Below, piece after piece: positions 8,803 to 17,867 of a stretch of 45,315 nt of DNA (positions are counted from its first letter, which is position 1; every line of letters begins with the position of its first letter). Source of the DNA: Pirellulales bacterium (lineage in GTDB: Bacteria; Planctomycetota; Planctomycetia; Pirellulales; DATAWG01); NCBI GenBank assembly GCA_035939775.1, contig DASZFO010000360.1, forward strand, positions 1 through 45,315, written 5' to 3'. Position numbers and translations under genes: made by a program. Under the pieces are notes generated by a model. The model did not search any database. It was not told the DNA's origin and saw only the letters and a list, made by a program, of their open reading frames with translations.

Positions 8803-9312
8803 TCATTTCCGGGCTTCGCGGACAAGATGGCCGAGTTCCGGGAGAATCAGCTTTTCCATAGCGAGTTGGACGGCCGCCGGGGAGCCGGGCATGGTGAGCA
8901 GGATTTTGCCGGCCATCAGGCCGCCGATCGCCCGGCTGAGCATCGCCGCGGCGCCGACCTGCTCGAAACTGAGCATGCGGAATAATTCGCCGTAGCCGGG
9001 GAGAATCTTGGATAGCAGGCCGCTGACGGTCTCGAAGGTTTGGTCGCGGCTGCCGATCCCCGTGCCCCCGGTCATCAGAATGGCATCCAGGTCCGCCTGC
9101 CCGCCGAGCTTCGCCAGCAGCGCTCGCATCGTTGCCGGCTCGTCGGGAATGATCTCGCGGGCGGCGACGTCGTGGCCGGCCGCGGCGAGCAGTTCGGCAA
9201 TCAGCAATCCCCCCCTGTCAGTGGCAAGCGTCCGCGTGTCGCTCACGGTAATCACGGCGCAGCGGACGCGCCTCGGCGCCTCGGCCCGATGTTCTTGTGT
9301 GGATTGGCTCAT
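8803..9312 (-). CDS. MoaB/MogA-family molybdopterin protein
   Basis: A 169-residue cytoplasmic protein of the MoCF-binding family, which adenylylates molybdopterin before molybdate insertion. The core VRCAVITVSDTRTLATDRGG, the binding loop MTGGTGIGSRD (about 80-90) and the end LLTMPGSPAAVQLAMEKLI are all family hallmarks. The ATG at 9312 gives the family length; longer frames would cross the divergent HEAT-repeat gene. No strong SD is visible. MoaB and MogA cannot be separated by eye. No other moa/moe gene is nearby. Confidence 0.92.
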   Translation of the reverse strand: MSQSTQEHRAEAPRRVRCAVITVSDTRTLATDRGGLLIAELLAAAGHDVAAREIIPDEPATMRALLAKLGGQADLDAILMTGGTGIGSRDQTFETVSGLLSKILPGYGELFRMLSFEQVGAAAMLSRAIGGLMAGKILLTMPGSPAAVQLAMEKLILPELGHLVREARK

Positions 9313-9342
9313 GGACTTGCCGACAAACCGCGGAATGGTTGA

Positions 9343-9372
9343 TTGCCCGTCAGCGATTGGCGAACTTATACT
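9343..9372 (+). promoter_or_regulatory. Candidate promoter for the HEAT-repeat gene
   Basis: TTGCCC (9343-9348), an 18-base spacer and TATACT (9367-9372). It lies about 94 bases upstream of the ATG at 9466, between divergent genes. Confidence 0.4.
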
Positions 9373-9465
9373 ATGAATACGGCGGTCGTTTAACCTGGAG
9401 CGCCGCAGGCACGATCGTAAACGAGCACCTGTCGCGGAACAATACCCGGGGCCGGAGAGAGTTCG

Positions 9466-10683
9466 ATGAAACGAATCTTCGCAGCCCTCATCGCCGGCGC
9501 GGCACTCGCGGCAAGCGGCTCGATTCTCATCGATGCTCGCGCGGCGCGGGCCGACATCTTCGTGCTCACCAGCGACGGCCAAATCCAAGGGGAGGCCGTC
9601 AACTCGCCCGACACTCCGAAAGACAAGACCGTGATCCGCACCCTGGCAGGCGGGGAGATCACGCTCGAAAAGAAGCAGATCAGGCAGATCATTCCGCAAA
9701 GCGCAGCCGAATTGGAATACGAAAAGATTCGGCCGACCTATCCCGACACGGTTGAAGGGCAATGGCAATTGGCCGAATGGTGCCGCGATCATTCGCTCTC
9801 GAAGCAGCGGCAAGTTCATCTCGAGCGCGTCATCGCCTTGGACGCCGGTCACAAACAGGCTCGGGCCGTGCTCGGCTATTCGATGATCGACGGGCACTGG
9901 ATTCGTCGCGACGATTTGATGAAGGAGCGCGGCTACGTGCTCTACAAGGGGAAATGGGAATTGCCGCAACAGGTCGAAATCGATGAACAGAGGCGAAAGG
10001 AAGACGCGGCCCAGCGCGATTGGTTCGCGACACTCAAGCGCTGGCGGGCACGCCTGGACGCTGACGAGCTTCACGAAAAGCTGCTCGCCACGACCGATCC
10101 GACCGCGATCCCGGCGATCTCGCTGATGCTCAAGAACGAACCGGTGCAGAAGATCAAAATCTACCTGATCGAATCGCTCATCCATCTTGGCACTACCGGC
10201 GCGCTCAAAACCGCGGTCAGTCTCACGCTCGACGATCCGGACGAAGAGGTGCGGTGGTCCGCGCTCGACCTCCTAGCGGCAACGAAACATCCCGAACTCA
10301 CATCAATCTATATTGGGGCACTCCGCAGCTCGGACAACACGCGGGTGAATCGAGCGGCGTACTGTCTGGGAAAGCTTGGCGACAAGTCAGCCGTCCTCGC
10401 GCTCATCGACGCCCTGCAAACTCGACACAAGACCGTCGAGGGCAACGGCCCGCCGGGCCAGATGTCCACGACGTTCGGCAGCGGGCCGGGCGGTAGTATC
10501 GGCGGCCTGTCCATCAACGGCGGCACCCAGAAGGAGATCAAGGTCTGGTTGCAGAACCCGGAAGTTCTCAAGGCGCTCGACGCGTTGACGAACGCGGATT
10601 TCCAGTACAATCAGGCGGCCTGGAAAAGCTGGTACGCCAGCCAGAAGAAACCGGTGAACGTCGACGCCCGACGCGGCGAGTGA
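9466..10683 (+). CDS. Secreted HEAT-repeat protein
   Basis: A 405-residue protein with a signal peptide (about residues 1-30, ending RAARAD). A small beta-rich domain follows (FVLTSDGQIQGEAVNS, then LAGGEITLEKKQIRQI). The middle is a charged, Trp-rich helical segment (about 90-200). Alpha-helical HEAT-type repeats run from about 205 to 325, for example PAISLMLKNEP, DPDEEVRWSALDLLAAT and NRAAYCLGKLGDKSAVLALI. A Gly-rich stretch near 335-355 precedes the end. This is a planctomycete-type secreted scaffold protein of unknown role. GGAGAGAG before the ATG supports the start. The next gene on this strand is also secreted, 218 bases on. Confidence 0.85.
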   Translation: MKRIFAALIAGAALAASGSILIDARAARADIFVLTSDGQIQGEAVNSPDTPKDKTVIRTLAGGEITLEKKQIRQIIPQSAAELEYEKIRPTYPDTVEGQWQLAEWCRDHSLSKQRQVHLERVIALDAGHKQARAVLGYSMIDGHWIRRDDLMKERGYVLYKGKWELPQQVEIDEQRRKEDAAQRDWFATLKRWRARLDADELHEKLLATTDPTAIPAISLMLKNEPVQKIKIYLIESLIHLGTTGALKTAVSLTLDDPDEEVRWSALDLLAATKHPELTSIYIGALRSSDNTRVNRAAYCLGKLGDKSAVLALIDALQTRHKTVEGNGPPGQMSTTFGSGPGGSIGGLSINGGTQKEIKVWLQNPEVLKALDALTNADFQYNQAAWKSWYASQKKPVNVDARRGE

Positions 10684-10901
10684 ACGCGCCGCGGAACGCC
10701 CCGCCGCGGCGGATGCCGTTCCGAATCCGCTGGATTTCGGCCTCGGTTTTGTTGCTTTACGACGCCGGGCAAATTACCATCAATGAAGGAAGGGCTGGCA
10801 ATCGGCTGCCCCGTGGCGTCGCCCATGCGCCAATTCGAGGCGGTGGCCGCGAAGAAAAGCCGGAGCAGATTTCTCACCTTTGATGCAGGAGTCAGTGAAT
10901 C

Positions 10902-12305
10902 ATGCGTGTCACGCCTCGGAACAATCGCCGAATTCTGGCCCTGGCCGTTGCCGGCTTGCTGACCGCGTGGCTGCCGTTGGCCAGCCGCTCGCCAGCGCAG
11001 ATCATCAACCAAGCGCCGCTGGTCGCCGGTGTCTCCGTGGATGCCAACGGCGTGCTGAAGATGAACGTCAAAGCCGATCCGACGGGGCAATTGAGCAAGC
11101 TGCGACGAGAGCAGGCTCGCGGGGCGCTCGATTCCAAGGTCGCCACGCCGAGCAAGCTCCGTAAGGTCTCAATCAATCGGCTGGAAGAAGCGGTTAAGAA
11201 TCAGATCGCGGCCGGCAAACGGCCAACCGAGGAGATGATGTTTCTGGCGGGGCTCACCCGCGTGCAATACGTCTTTTGCTATCCCGACTCGAAAGACATC
11301 GTCCTTGCCGGACCCGCTGAGGGCTGGGGCCGCGATCTGACGGACCGCGTCGTTGGCATCCAAACGGGCCGGCCCGTCATCGAGCTGCAAGACTTGATCG
11401 TCGCCTTGCGTTTGTTTCCGCCGGGAGGCCGCGCCACGCCGCTGATCGGTTGCTCGATCGATCCGACGAAAGAGGGCTTGGCGCGGCTGCAGGACTACAT
11501 TCACCGCGCGCCGCCGAACGGCTCCGGGCCCGACACCGAGCGGTTCGTGGCCGGGATGAAAGAGACCCTGGGTCTGCAAAACGTGACCGTCAACGGCGTC
11601 CCTTCGGACACGCACTTCGCTCACGTGCTGGTCGAGGCCGATTATCGAATGAAGCTGATCGGCATCGGCCTGGAACGGCCGCCGATCAGTCTCAAGAGCT
11701 ACGTCGATCGAGCCAACCCGAACATGGTCAGCCGCAACGCGCTCGAGCGGTGGTACTTCGTGCCGGATTATCAATGCGTGCGGGTCAGCGACGACGACTT
11801 GGCGATGCAGCTCGTGGGGGAAGGGGTCAAGCTGGTCGGCGCGGATGAATTGGTCGGGGCCAACGGCGAGCGCCAGCAGACCTCGGGCCGGGGGAATCCG
11901 GCGGCCAAGGCATTTGCCGATGAGTTCACGAAGAAGTACCCTCAGCTTTCCGCCGCGCTACCGATCTATGCCCAGTTGCGAAATCTGATCGACTTGTCGG
12001 TCGTGGCAGCCTTCATGCAGCAGCGCGACTTTTTCAGCAAGGCCGAATGGCGAATGGAGGGCTTCGGCAACGAAGCCACGATGCCGGTCAAGACGGAGAA
12101 CGCCCCGAAGCAAGTGGAAACGGCCGTCAATGCCGTCTGGCGCGGCTCGCACTTGATGACGCCAATCGGCGGCGGGGTACACATCAGCCCACACGAGGCG
12201 ATTTCGACCTCGAATTTGCTGCCGGACGACGGCGGCAAAGTGAGCCAGGCCCGCGACAAGGTTGAAATGAAGAACTTGTCGCCGGGGCAGTGGTGGTGGG
12301 ATTAG
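10902..12305 (+). CDS. Secreted DUF1598-like protein
   Basis: A 467-residue exported protein with a signal peptide of about 33 residues (the Ala/Leu-rich stretch before AQIINQAP). The body is one long domain with planctomycete DUF1598-like sequence: GLTRVQYVFCYPDSKDIVLA near 115, PVIELQDLIVALRLFPPGG near 160, CSIDPTKEGLARLQ near 185, and WYFVPDYQCVRVSDDDLAMQ near 285. Function is unknown, and no catalytic motif is recognisable. Its stop is 7 bases from the end of the convergent macB-type gene. Confidence 0.8.
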   Translation: MRVTPRNNRRILALAVAGLLTAWLPLASRSPAQIINQAPLVAGVSVDANGVLKMNVKADPTGQLSKLRREQARGALDSKVATPSKLRKVSINRLEEAVKNQIAAGKRPTEEMMFLAGLTRVQYVFCYPDSKDIVLAGPAEGWGRDLTDRVVGIQTGRPVIELQDLIVALRLFPPGGRATPLIGCSIDPTKEGLARLQDYIHRAPPNGSGPDTERFVAGMKETLGLQNVTVNGVPSDTHFAHVLVEADYRMKLIGIGLERPPISLKSYVDRANPNMVSRNALERWYFVPDYQCVRVSDDDLAMQLVGEGVKLVGADELVGANGERQQTSGRGNPAAKAFADEFTKKYPQLSAALPIYAQLRNLIDLSVVAAFMQQRDFFSKAEWRMEGFGNEATMPVKTENAPKQVETAVNAVWRGSHLMTPIGGGVHISPHEAISTSNLLPDDGGKVSQARDKVEMKNLSPGQWWWD

Positions 12306-12312
12306 GCCGCCG

Positions 12313-14688
12313 CTACTCGTATCGCAGGGCCTCGATCGGATCGAGTCGCGAGGCTTTCCAGGCCGGATAGAAGCCGAACACCAGGCCGACGGTGAACGAG
12401 ACCGCGACCGCGGCGATGTTCACGGGTAGCCAGAATTCCGTCGGCAGGTGCCCGAATCGGTGCGCCAAGAGCGAAAACACCCGAGCCAGCGCGATGCCGA
12501 CCGCCCCGCCGAACAAGCAGATGATGACTGCCTCGGTGATGAACTGCCAGAGAATGTCGCGCGGCCGAGCGCCAACCGCCATCCGCAGGCCGATCTCACG
12601 GGTCCGCTCGGTCACGGACACGAGCATGATATTCATGATTCCCACTCCTCCGACGATCAGCGATCCCGTCGCGACGACCAACAAAAAGATCGTCATCGTC
12701 GTGGTGAGCTGCATCAGCGTGTTGCTCACCTCGGTCATGTCGCGGATGCTGAAGTCGTCGGGATCAGTCGACTTGATCCGATGCCGCTCGTGCAGCAGGG
12801 CCGTAATCTGATCGATGGCCGTCGGAATCTCCTCGGGCGACCGGGCCTGAGCCATGACCTGATCGACGTTGGCGAAGCGGATCGGCTGCGGCGTGTCGGC
12901 GGTCTCCGTGGCGGACATGGCCGGATACAGCGCCGTGGCCCCGCTCGGATAGAGCTGATTGAGGCTGTTGACGGCCGTCGACGTCGAACCGGAATTCGCT
13001 TGCGCGGCCGAGGCGCTTTGATTCACATTGCCGAGCGACGAGCCGCTGACACGGTATTTGATCGTCGTCCAGGGGGCGAGCACAAAGTCATCCTGGTCCA
13101 TGCCGAACGTGTTGGCCCCCTTGCGACTGAGCACGCCGACCACGCGGAATGTGACGTTCTGCATCCGCACGTCCTTGCCGACCGGCGATTCATCGCCGAA
13201 CAAGTTCTTCACCACCGTTTGGCCAAGCAGACAGACCGCGGCGCTGTTGCGGACGTCGCGATCGGTGAACGTCGCTCCTTGGGCCAGGTTTTCCCAGTCG
13301 CGGATTTTGAGGAACTCCCCTGTGCTGCCGTTGATGTTCATCGGCACCCAGTTGTGGTTGCCGTAGACGACCTGGCAACGGGCACGAACCACCGGGGCCA
13401 CTGCCGAGACGGCGGGGCATTCGCGTTCGATCGCGTCGGAGTCTTGGGGCGTAAGCGTCATGCCGCTGCCGCCGCCAAAGCTGACGCCGCCGCTCGTGGC
13501 GGTGCCCGGCATGATCAGCAGCAAGTTGGCCCCCATGCTGGCCATCGATTGCTTCATCGCCGCCGCCGAACCTTGGCCGATCTCGACCACCGCGATCACG
13601 ATCGTGATTCCGATGATGATCCCGAGCGCCGTCAGCGCGGAGCGAAAAATGCTTCGCCACAAGGCGATCAACGCCGTAGTGAGCGTTCGCGGCACCAGCC
13701 GAACCGCGCCGCCGGTTTTCGGCAGAACGGATCGCCGAACGACCGGTGAGGCTAAAGCCAGTTCCGCCACGGGTTCCGCCAAGACGGCCGTGCTCGGCTG
13801 TGATGGCGCGGCCAAATGCGGCGCGGGTTCATACCCCCCCACCGTCGCCGCGGCAGGCGCGGCTGCCAGTTCAGCCGCGTACACCGGATGACCATTGCCC
13901 ACTTCAGGGCCATGTCCCGCGGCCCCATTACCGTGAGCGGCGCCGTTGCCATTTGCCGAACCATTGCCGCTGGGGACATCTTCGGCCAATTCGTGACCCG
14001 CCGCTGCCGGCTGATGGGCGATCAATCCGTCCTTAATGAAGATGATCCGATCGGCATGCCGGGCAACGTTCATATCGTGAGTAACGAGGATCACGGTGAT
14101 TCCCTGCTCCCGATTGAGCCGCCGGAACATTTCGAGGATTTCGACGCTCGTTTTGGAGTCCAGGTTGCCGGTGGGCTCGTCGGCCAGCAGGATCGGCGGG
14201 TGATTCACCAGCGACCGCGAAATGGCCACGCGCTGCTGCTGCCCGCCGGAGAGCTGCGAGGGTTCGTGATCGTGCCGGTCGCCGAGACCAACCTCGCCCA
14301 GCAGCTCGATGGCCCGCTCGCGCTCATGGCGGTTCGACATCGAATGGACCGAGTAGGTCAAGGGCATCCGCACGTTTTCGAGGGCGCTGGTTCGGGCCAG
14401 CAGGTTGAAGCTCTGAAAGACGAACCCGACGTTGCGATTTCGGACCTGGGCCCGCTTGTCGGACGAAAGCTGCGAGACCTCTTGGCCCCCCAGCCAGTAG
14501 TGCCCCGACGTGGGGCGGTCGAGCAGACCGAGGATGTTCATCAAGGTCGATTTGCCGGACCCCGAGGCCCCCATCAGCGCGACCATCTCGCCTTGCTTGA
14601 TGACGAGCGAGACCCCCTTGAGCACGGGCACGTCGACCTCGCCCAGGAAGTAGGTCTTATACAGATTCTCGATGCGGATGAGTTCCAT
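12313..14688 (-). CDS. macB: MacB-type ABC exporter (ATPase-permease fusion)
   Basis: A 791-residue inner-membrane protein. N-terminal ABC ATPase: Walker A GASGSGKS (about 40-47), signature LSGGQ (146-150), Walker B ILLADEP (166-172), H-loop LVTHD. A long low-complexity linker (about 225-330) is first Gly/Asn/Ala rich and then Ala/Pro rich. The MacB permease has one helix near 340-370, a large periplasmic domain, and three C-terminal helices with the FtsX-type segment MLVSVTERTREIGLRMAVGA. MacB proteins act by mechanotransmission with a MacA adaptor and an outer-membrane channel. The ATG at 14688 fits the family start MELIRIENLYKTY; longer frames overlap the adaptor gene. Substrate is unknown. 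No TolC-like gene is in the window. Confidence 0.93.
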   Translation of the reverse strand: MELIRIENLYKTYFLGEVDVPVLKGVSLVIKQGEMVALMGASGSGKSTLMNILGLLDRPTSGHYWLGGQEVSQLSSDKRAQVRNRNVGFVFQSFNLLARTSALENVRMPLTYSVHSMSNRHERERAIELLGEVGLGDRHDHEPSQLSGGQQQRVAISRSLVNHPPILLADEPTGNLDSKTSVEILEMFRRLNREQGITVILVTHDMNVARHADRIIFIKDGLIAHQPAAAGHELAEDVPSGNGSANGNGAAHGNGAAGHGPEVGNGHPVYAAELAAAPAAATVGGYEPAPHLAAPSQPSTAVLAEPVAELALASPVVRRSVLPKTGGAVRLVPRTLTTALIALWRSIFRSALTALGIIIGITIVIAVVEIGQGSAAAMKQSMASMGANLLLIMPGTATSGGVSFGGGSGMTLTPQDSDAIERECPAVSAVAPVVRARCQVVYGNHNWVPMNINGSTGEFLKIRDWENLAQGATFTDRDVRNSAAVCLLGQTVVKNLFGDESPVGKDVRMQNVTFRVVGVLSRKGANTFGMDQDDFVLAPWTTIKYRVSGSSLGNVNQSASAAQANSGSTSTAVNSLNQLYPSGATALYPAMSATETADTPQPIRFANVDQVMAQARSPEEIPTAIDQITALLHERHRIKSTDPDDFSIRDMTEVSNTLMQLTTTMTIFLLVVATGSLIVGGVGIMNIMLVSVTERTREIGLRMAVGARPRDILWQFITEAVIICLFGGAVGIALARVFSLLAHRFGHLPTEFWLPVNIAAVAVSFTVGLVFGFYPAWKASRLDPIEALRYE

Positions 14689-14714
14689 GGTGGGATGACC
14701 GGTGAGGCCGAGGA

Positions 14715-14747
14715 CGCGCGGGGCCGATGTTGGGCCAGCCCCGCGCG
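14715..14747 (-). other. GC-rich hairpin between macA-type and macB-type genes
   Basis: Ten-base arms CGCGCGGGGC and GCCCCGCGCG with a 13-base loop, in the 76-base space between the adaptor and exporter genes. No T-run follows, so it is not a standard terminator. It may set the expression ratio or stabilise the upstream mRNA. Confidence 0.5.
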
Positions 14748-14764
14748 CCGGGTGGTGTGATTGC

Positions 14765-16087
14765 TTATCCCTTTTTGCCGCCGCCGAATTTCGGAGCAAA
14801 CGGGTTGACGTCCGCCGTGGCGGCGGCGTCGTTGTGCGCTTCGCCGGTCACAACTTCGTCCCCTTCTTTAACGTCGCCCGAAGTGATTTCCGTCGTGACG
14901 CCGTCCGAGGCGCCGATCTTCACCGGCACCGGGCGAACGAATTCTCCGTCGCTGACCCACAGCGTCCCGCGTTCGCGGCGATTTTTCTCCGCCTTCGGGT
15001 CGGGGGCCTTGGTCGTACCGCCGGCGGGCGCGGGTTGCGCAGCCTGGTTGCGGGGCTTCATTTTCGCCGCAAACGCGTCGCGGTCTTCGGGACGAACCTG
15101 CTGCAACTGCGTCGGCCGCCACCGCAGGGCGATGTTCGGCGCCATCAGCACGTCGTCGTGCTTGCCGGCATTGAATTGCACGTTGGCGGTCTGATAGGGG
15201 AGCAGTTTGCCGTCGGAATTGTCGACTGTGATGACGACCGTGTACGTCACGACGTTCTGCGTCATCTGGGCGTTGAGTCGCTGTTGCGTCACCTTTCCCT
15301 TGAAGGTCCGATCGGGGTAGGCGTCGACGGTGAATTGCACGTCCTGATCGGGATAAATCTGGCCGATGTCGGCCTCGTTGACGCTGGCCCAAATTTGCAT
15401 CCGCTTCAAATCGCGGGCGATGAGAAACAAGCTCGGCGTGTTGAGGCTTGCAACAACCGTCTGCCCGACGTTCACGCGGCGGTCGATGATCGTGCCTTTG
15501 ACGGGAGACTTGATGACCGTGTAAGCAAAGTTGATGTTCGTCTGATCCAACGCGGCCTGGGATTGGCTGACCTCGGCATTTGCGAGCGCGAGGGAGGCGA
15601 CGGCCAGTTTCTGGTTCGCGACTGCGGCATCGTAATCGCTCTGGCTAATCGCCCTCTTTGGCAATTCTGCTTTGGCCCGTTCTAAATCGGCGTTGGTTTG
15701 GTCGATCTTGGCCTGTGCCGAGAGCACATCAGCCTGAGCGTGCTGCAGATTCGCTTTCGCGGCGTCCACTTGGGTTTGATACAGTCTCTGATCGATGTGC
15801 GCGAGCACCGTATCCTCCTCGACGCGCGAATTGTAATCGATCGGTTTATCCGGATGGTCGAGGTCCTTGCCGAAATCCGTGATCAATCCGGCGACCTGGG
15901 CCCCCACGTCGACGACTTCTTCCGGCTCGAGCGTGCCCGTCGAGCGGATGACGAGATCGAGATTTCCGCGCTCGATCTTCGCGGTGGCGAAGCCGGCTTG
16001 CGGCGAGCCCCCGTACGCATGGTAGAGATACAATCCGCCACCGGCCGTCAGGGCTAGAAAAATCAATAAATAGAGTCCGGTTTTCAT
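14765..16087 (-). CDS. macA: MacA/HlyD-type periplasmic adaptor
   Basis: A 440-residue membrane-fusion protein anchored by one N-terminal helix (about residues 4-22). The lipoyl half-motif TGTLEPEEVVDVGAQVAGLI is followed by an alpha-helical hairpin (about 100-190) rich in Ala, Gln and Asp heptads. The second lipoyl half is FAYTVIKSPVKGTIIDRRVN, and beta-barrel and membrane-proximal domains follow. A Pro/Ala/Lys-rich stretch lies near 355-375. It should link the MacB-type exporter encoded 76 bases downstream to an outer-membrane channel. The C-terminus ends in a short Gly/Lys tail. Confidence 0.92.
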   Translation of the reverse strand: MKTGLYLLIFLALTAGGGLYLYHAYGGSPQAGFATAKIERGNLDLVIRSTGTLEPEEVVDVGAQVAGLITDFGKDLDHPDKPIDYNSRVEEDTVLAHIDQRLYQTQVDAAKANLQHAQADVLSAQAKIDQTNADLERAKAELPKRAISQSDYDAAVANQKLAVASLALANAEVSQSQAALDQTNINFAYTVIKSPVKGTIIDRRVNVGQTVVASLNTPSLFLIARDLKRMQIWASVNEADIGQIYPDQDVQFTVDAYPDRTFKGKVTQQRLNAQMTQNVVTYTVVITVDNSDGKLLPYQTANVQFNAGKHDDVLMAPNIALRWRPTQLQQVRPEDRDAFAAKMKPRNQAAQPAPAGGTTKAPDPKAEKNRRERGTLWVSDGEFVRPVPVKIGASDGVTTEITSGDVKEGDEVVTGEAHNDAAATADVNPFAPKFGGGKKG

Positions 16088-16173
16088 GGGTCAACTTCTT
16101 GGATTATGATGAGCGGGTTCGGAACGGTGCTGCTTCCAGATACGGCCTGGATCCGAAATTCGTTCAGCCCTGC

Positions 16174-16179
16174 ATTATA
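16174..16179 (-). promoter_or_regulatory. Possible -10 element for the macA-macB unit
   Basis: A perfect TATAAT on the minus strand, 86 bases before the adaptor ATG. The region at the expected -35 is not a good match. The rest of the 290-base gap 16088-16377 shows no repeat. Confidence 0.35.
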
Positions 16180-16364
16180 TACGGTTTTTGCTTTTCCACC
16201 CTATAGAAACCACGGCGATCAATCAGGGTTTCTCGGAAAATGGGTTCCGTCGCAAGTTTTTTCTTGTTCATGGCTTAGGGCGATGGGCCGGCAACCGCTC
16301 GGCGCGAATCCCAAGCCATTCAACCATAAGATTGCCATTGCTCGCTTCGAGCGGACAGAAATCT

Positions 16365-16370
16365 TAGAAT
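16365..16370 (+). promoter_or_regulatory. Possible -10 element with almost no leader
   Basis: TAGAAT ends 7 bases before the ATG at 16378. If used, transcription would begin at or next to the start codon. No SD is present in the intervening CCTTTCC. No clear -35 was found. Confidence 0.25.
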
Positions 16371-16377
16371 CCTTTCC

Positions 16378-17205
16378 ATGAAATTCGCGATCTGCAACGA
16401 GACGTTTCTCGACTGGCCGCTCGAGCGGGCACTCCGTTTCGCCGCCGAATGCGGGTACACCGGGATCGAGTTTGCACCGTTCACGCTCGGGCCATCGGCC
16501 GGCGAGATTTCGCCAGCACGGCGCGCGGAGGTGGCTCGATTGGCGCGCGGAGCGGGGTTGGAAACGGTTGGCCTGCATTGGCTCTTGGCCAGGACCCAAG
16601 GATTGCACCTTACCTCTCCGGACGCGAGCGTTCGCCGTCGCACCGCGGACTATCTGGCCGATCTAGCGCGCCTCTGCCGCGATCTCGACGGCTCGATCCT
16701 GGTGCTAGGCTCGCCGCAACAGCGCAATCTCGCGCCGGGGATCTCATCTGCCGACGGCATGCGCTACGCCGCCGAGGTGATACAAGCGGCGCTGCCCGCG
16801 CTCGAAGCGACCAACGTCGTGTTGGCGATCGAACCGCTGGGACCGGCGGAAGGAGATTTCTTGCTCACTGCCGCCGAAGGGACTCGGCTCGTCGAAATGG
16901 TCGGCTCGCCGCATTGCCGCCTGCACCTGGATTGCAAGGCGATGTCGAGCGAAGCGACGCCGAGCACGGACTTGATTCGCCGGCATCGCGAGCAACTCGT
17001 GCATTTCCATGCCAACGATCCCAATCGGCAGGGACCGGGCTTCGGCGAACTGAAATTCGAGCCGATTCTGTCCGCCCTCGAAGAAACCGGCTATCGCGGT
17101 TGGGTCTCCGTCGAGGTATTCGACTACAGCCCCGGCGTCGAACAACTCGCGCGGCGAAGCGTCGAATACCTGCGCGCGTGCCTCGCGCGAATCGCCCAGA
17201 CGTAG
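16378..17205 (+). CDS. Sugar phosphate isomerase/epimerase-like TIM barrel protein
   Basis: A 275-residue protein of the xylose isomerase-like (AP endonuclease 2) superfamily. The barrel start MKFAICNETFLDWPLERALR and strand-2 signature GYTGIEFAPF are typical. Candidate metal ligands are visible: a Glu in VLAIEPLG (about 145), His and Asp in CRLHLDCKAM (about 186), His in LVHFHANDP (about 208), and Glu in WVSVEVFDY near the end. It probably isomerises or epimerises a sugar or polyol; the substrate cannot be told. The TAG stop lies within the left edge of a dispersed palindrome (17202-17272). Confidence 0.88.
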   Translation: MKFAICNETFLDWPLERALRFAAECGYTGIEFAPFTLGPSAGEISPARRAEVARLARGAGLETVGLHWLLARTQGLHLTSPDASVRRRTADYLADLARLCRDLDGSILVLGSPQQRNLAPGISSADGMRYAAEVIQAALPALEATNVVLAIEPLGPAEGDFLLTAAEGTRLVEMVGSPHCRLHLDCKAMSSEATPSTDLIRRHREQLVHFHANDPNRQGPGFGELKFEPILSALEETGYRGWVSVEVFDYSPGVEQLARRSVEYLRACLARIAQT

Positions 17206-17272
17206 CGGAATTCACCAGAATTCCGGGGATGTAAGCGAGCGAGCGACACTGAATTCTGGCGAATTCAGCTAC
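17202..17272. repeat. Dispersed palindrome with GAATTC arms (family E)
   Basis: GTAGCGGAATTCACCAGAAT at the left pairs with TGAATTCTGGCGAATTCAGC and a terminal CTAC at the right. The first TAG serves as the stop codon of the isomerase gene. Confidence 0.65.
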
Positions 17273-17310
17273 GCGTAGGTTCAGCGGCGGGCATGCGCCG
17301 GAAAAGCCGC

Positions 17311-17706
17311 TCAACCCGTGCTGGCCTTCAGCTCAGCCAGATGCTGGGCTGTACCCACCAGCCGGTCCCAGTTGTCGTAGATATATTGCGGCGGGCCGCC
17401 GATTTGGGCCACTGTCTGGGCGACCAGTTCCGTAGGGACCATTTCAATCGCGTCCCACGGGCAGACGGTCAACTCATAGGGATTGCTCTTCTTCTGCGGG
17501 ATATGCACGCAAACTTCGCACCCCACACAGCGCTCCAGGTCGATCTCGCACCAGCTCTGCATCCCCGGCATATTGCCGAACTGCTGGATTTTCACGATGC
17601 AATCGACCGGGCAGACTTCGAGGCAGGCCTCGCAACCGGTGCAGTTGTCGGCATTGATTACGGCAAGTTCTTTGGGAAGCTTCTTGCGCGGGCCCTGTTT
17701 GGCCAT
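17311..17706 (-). CDS. Ferredoxin with two 4Fe-4S motifs
   Basis: A 131-residue soluble electron carrier. The first cluster motif is canonical, CTGCEACLEVCP (C22, C25, C28, C32). The second starts CVGCEVC (C60, C63, C66), but its fourth cysteine is C82 in TVCPWDA, because about twelve residues (HIPQKKSNPYEL) are inserted where three are usual. An extra C53 precedes it. The Lys-rich start and C-terminal helix are outside the clusters. No obvious redox partner gene is adjacent, so its donor and acceptor are unknown. Confidence 0.9.
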   Translation of the reverse strand: MAKQGPRKKLPKELAVINADNCTGCEACLEVCPVDCIVKIQQFGNMPGMQSWCEIDLERCVGCEVCVHIPQKKSNPYELTVCPWDAIEMVPTELVAQTVAQIGGPPQYIYDNWDRLVGTAQHLAELKASTG

Positions 17707-17790
17707 CTTCTTGTTCCTCTAGTTCGCCTGAAAAAGCGGCCTACGCAATCATAGTGAGCAATCGGCCGTTCGCCAATCGCCAATTCAGGC

Positions 17791-17867
17791 AGAACCGCCG
17801 GGGACTGTCCCCTTTTGTGGAGTCTTCGAAACAAAAGGGGACTGTCCCCCTCCCCGCAGGCGGTTCT
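17791..17867. repeat. Dispersed palindrome, family A copy 3
   Basis: Outer arms AGAACCGCC/GGCGGTTCT and inner arms CGGGGACTGTCCCCTTTTG and CAAAAGGGGACTGTCCCC, with a loop containing GAGTCTTCGAA. It sits in the 297-base gap 17707-18003 between divergent genes. Nothing else was seen in that gap. Confidence 0.85.

Noticed and set aside
8570-8806. Small frames inside the family B palindrome
   Set aside because: They are made of the repeat itself, with the Arg-rich and Leu-rich text expected from its arms.
10680-10883. A 67-codon frame overlapping the end of the HEAT-repeat gene
   Set aside because: No recognisable family, basic low-complexity composition and no SD; it looks like intergenic read-through.
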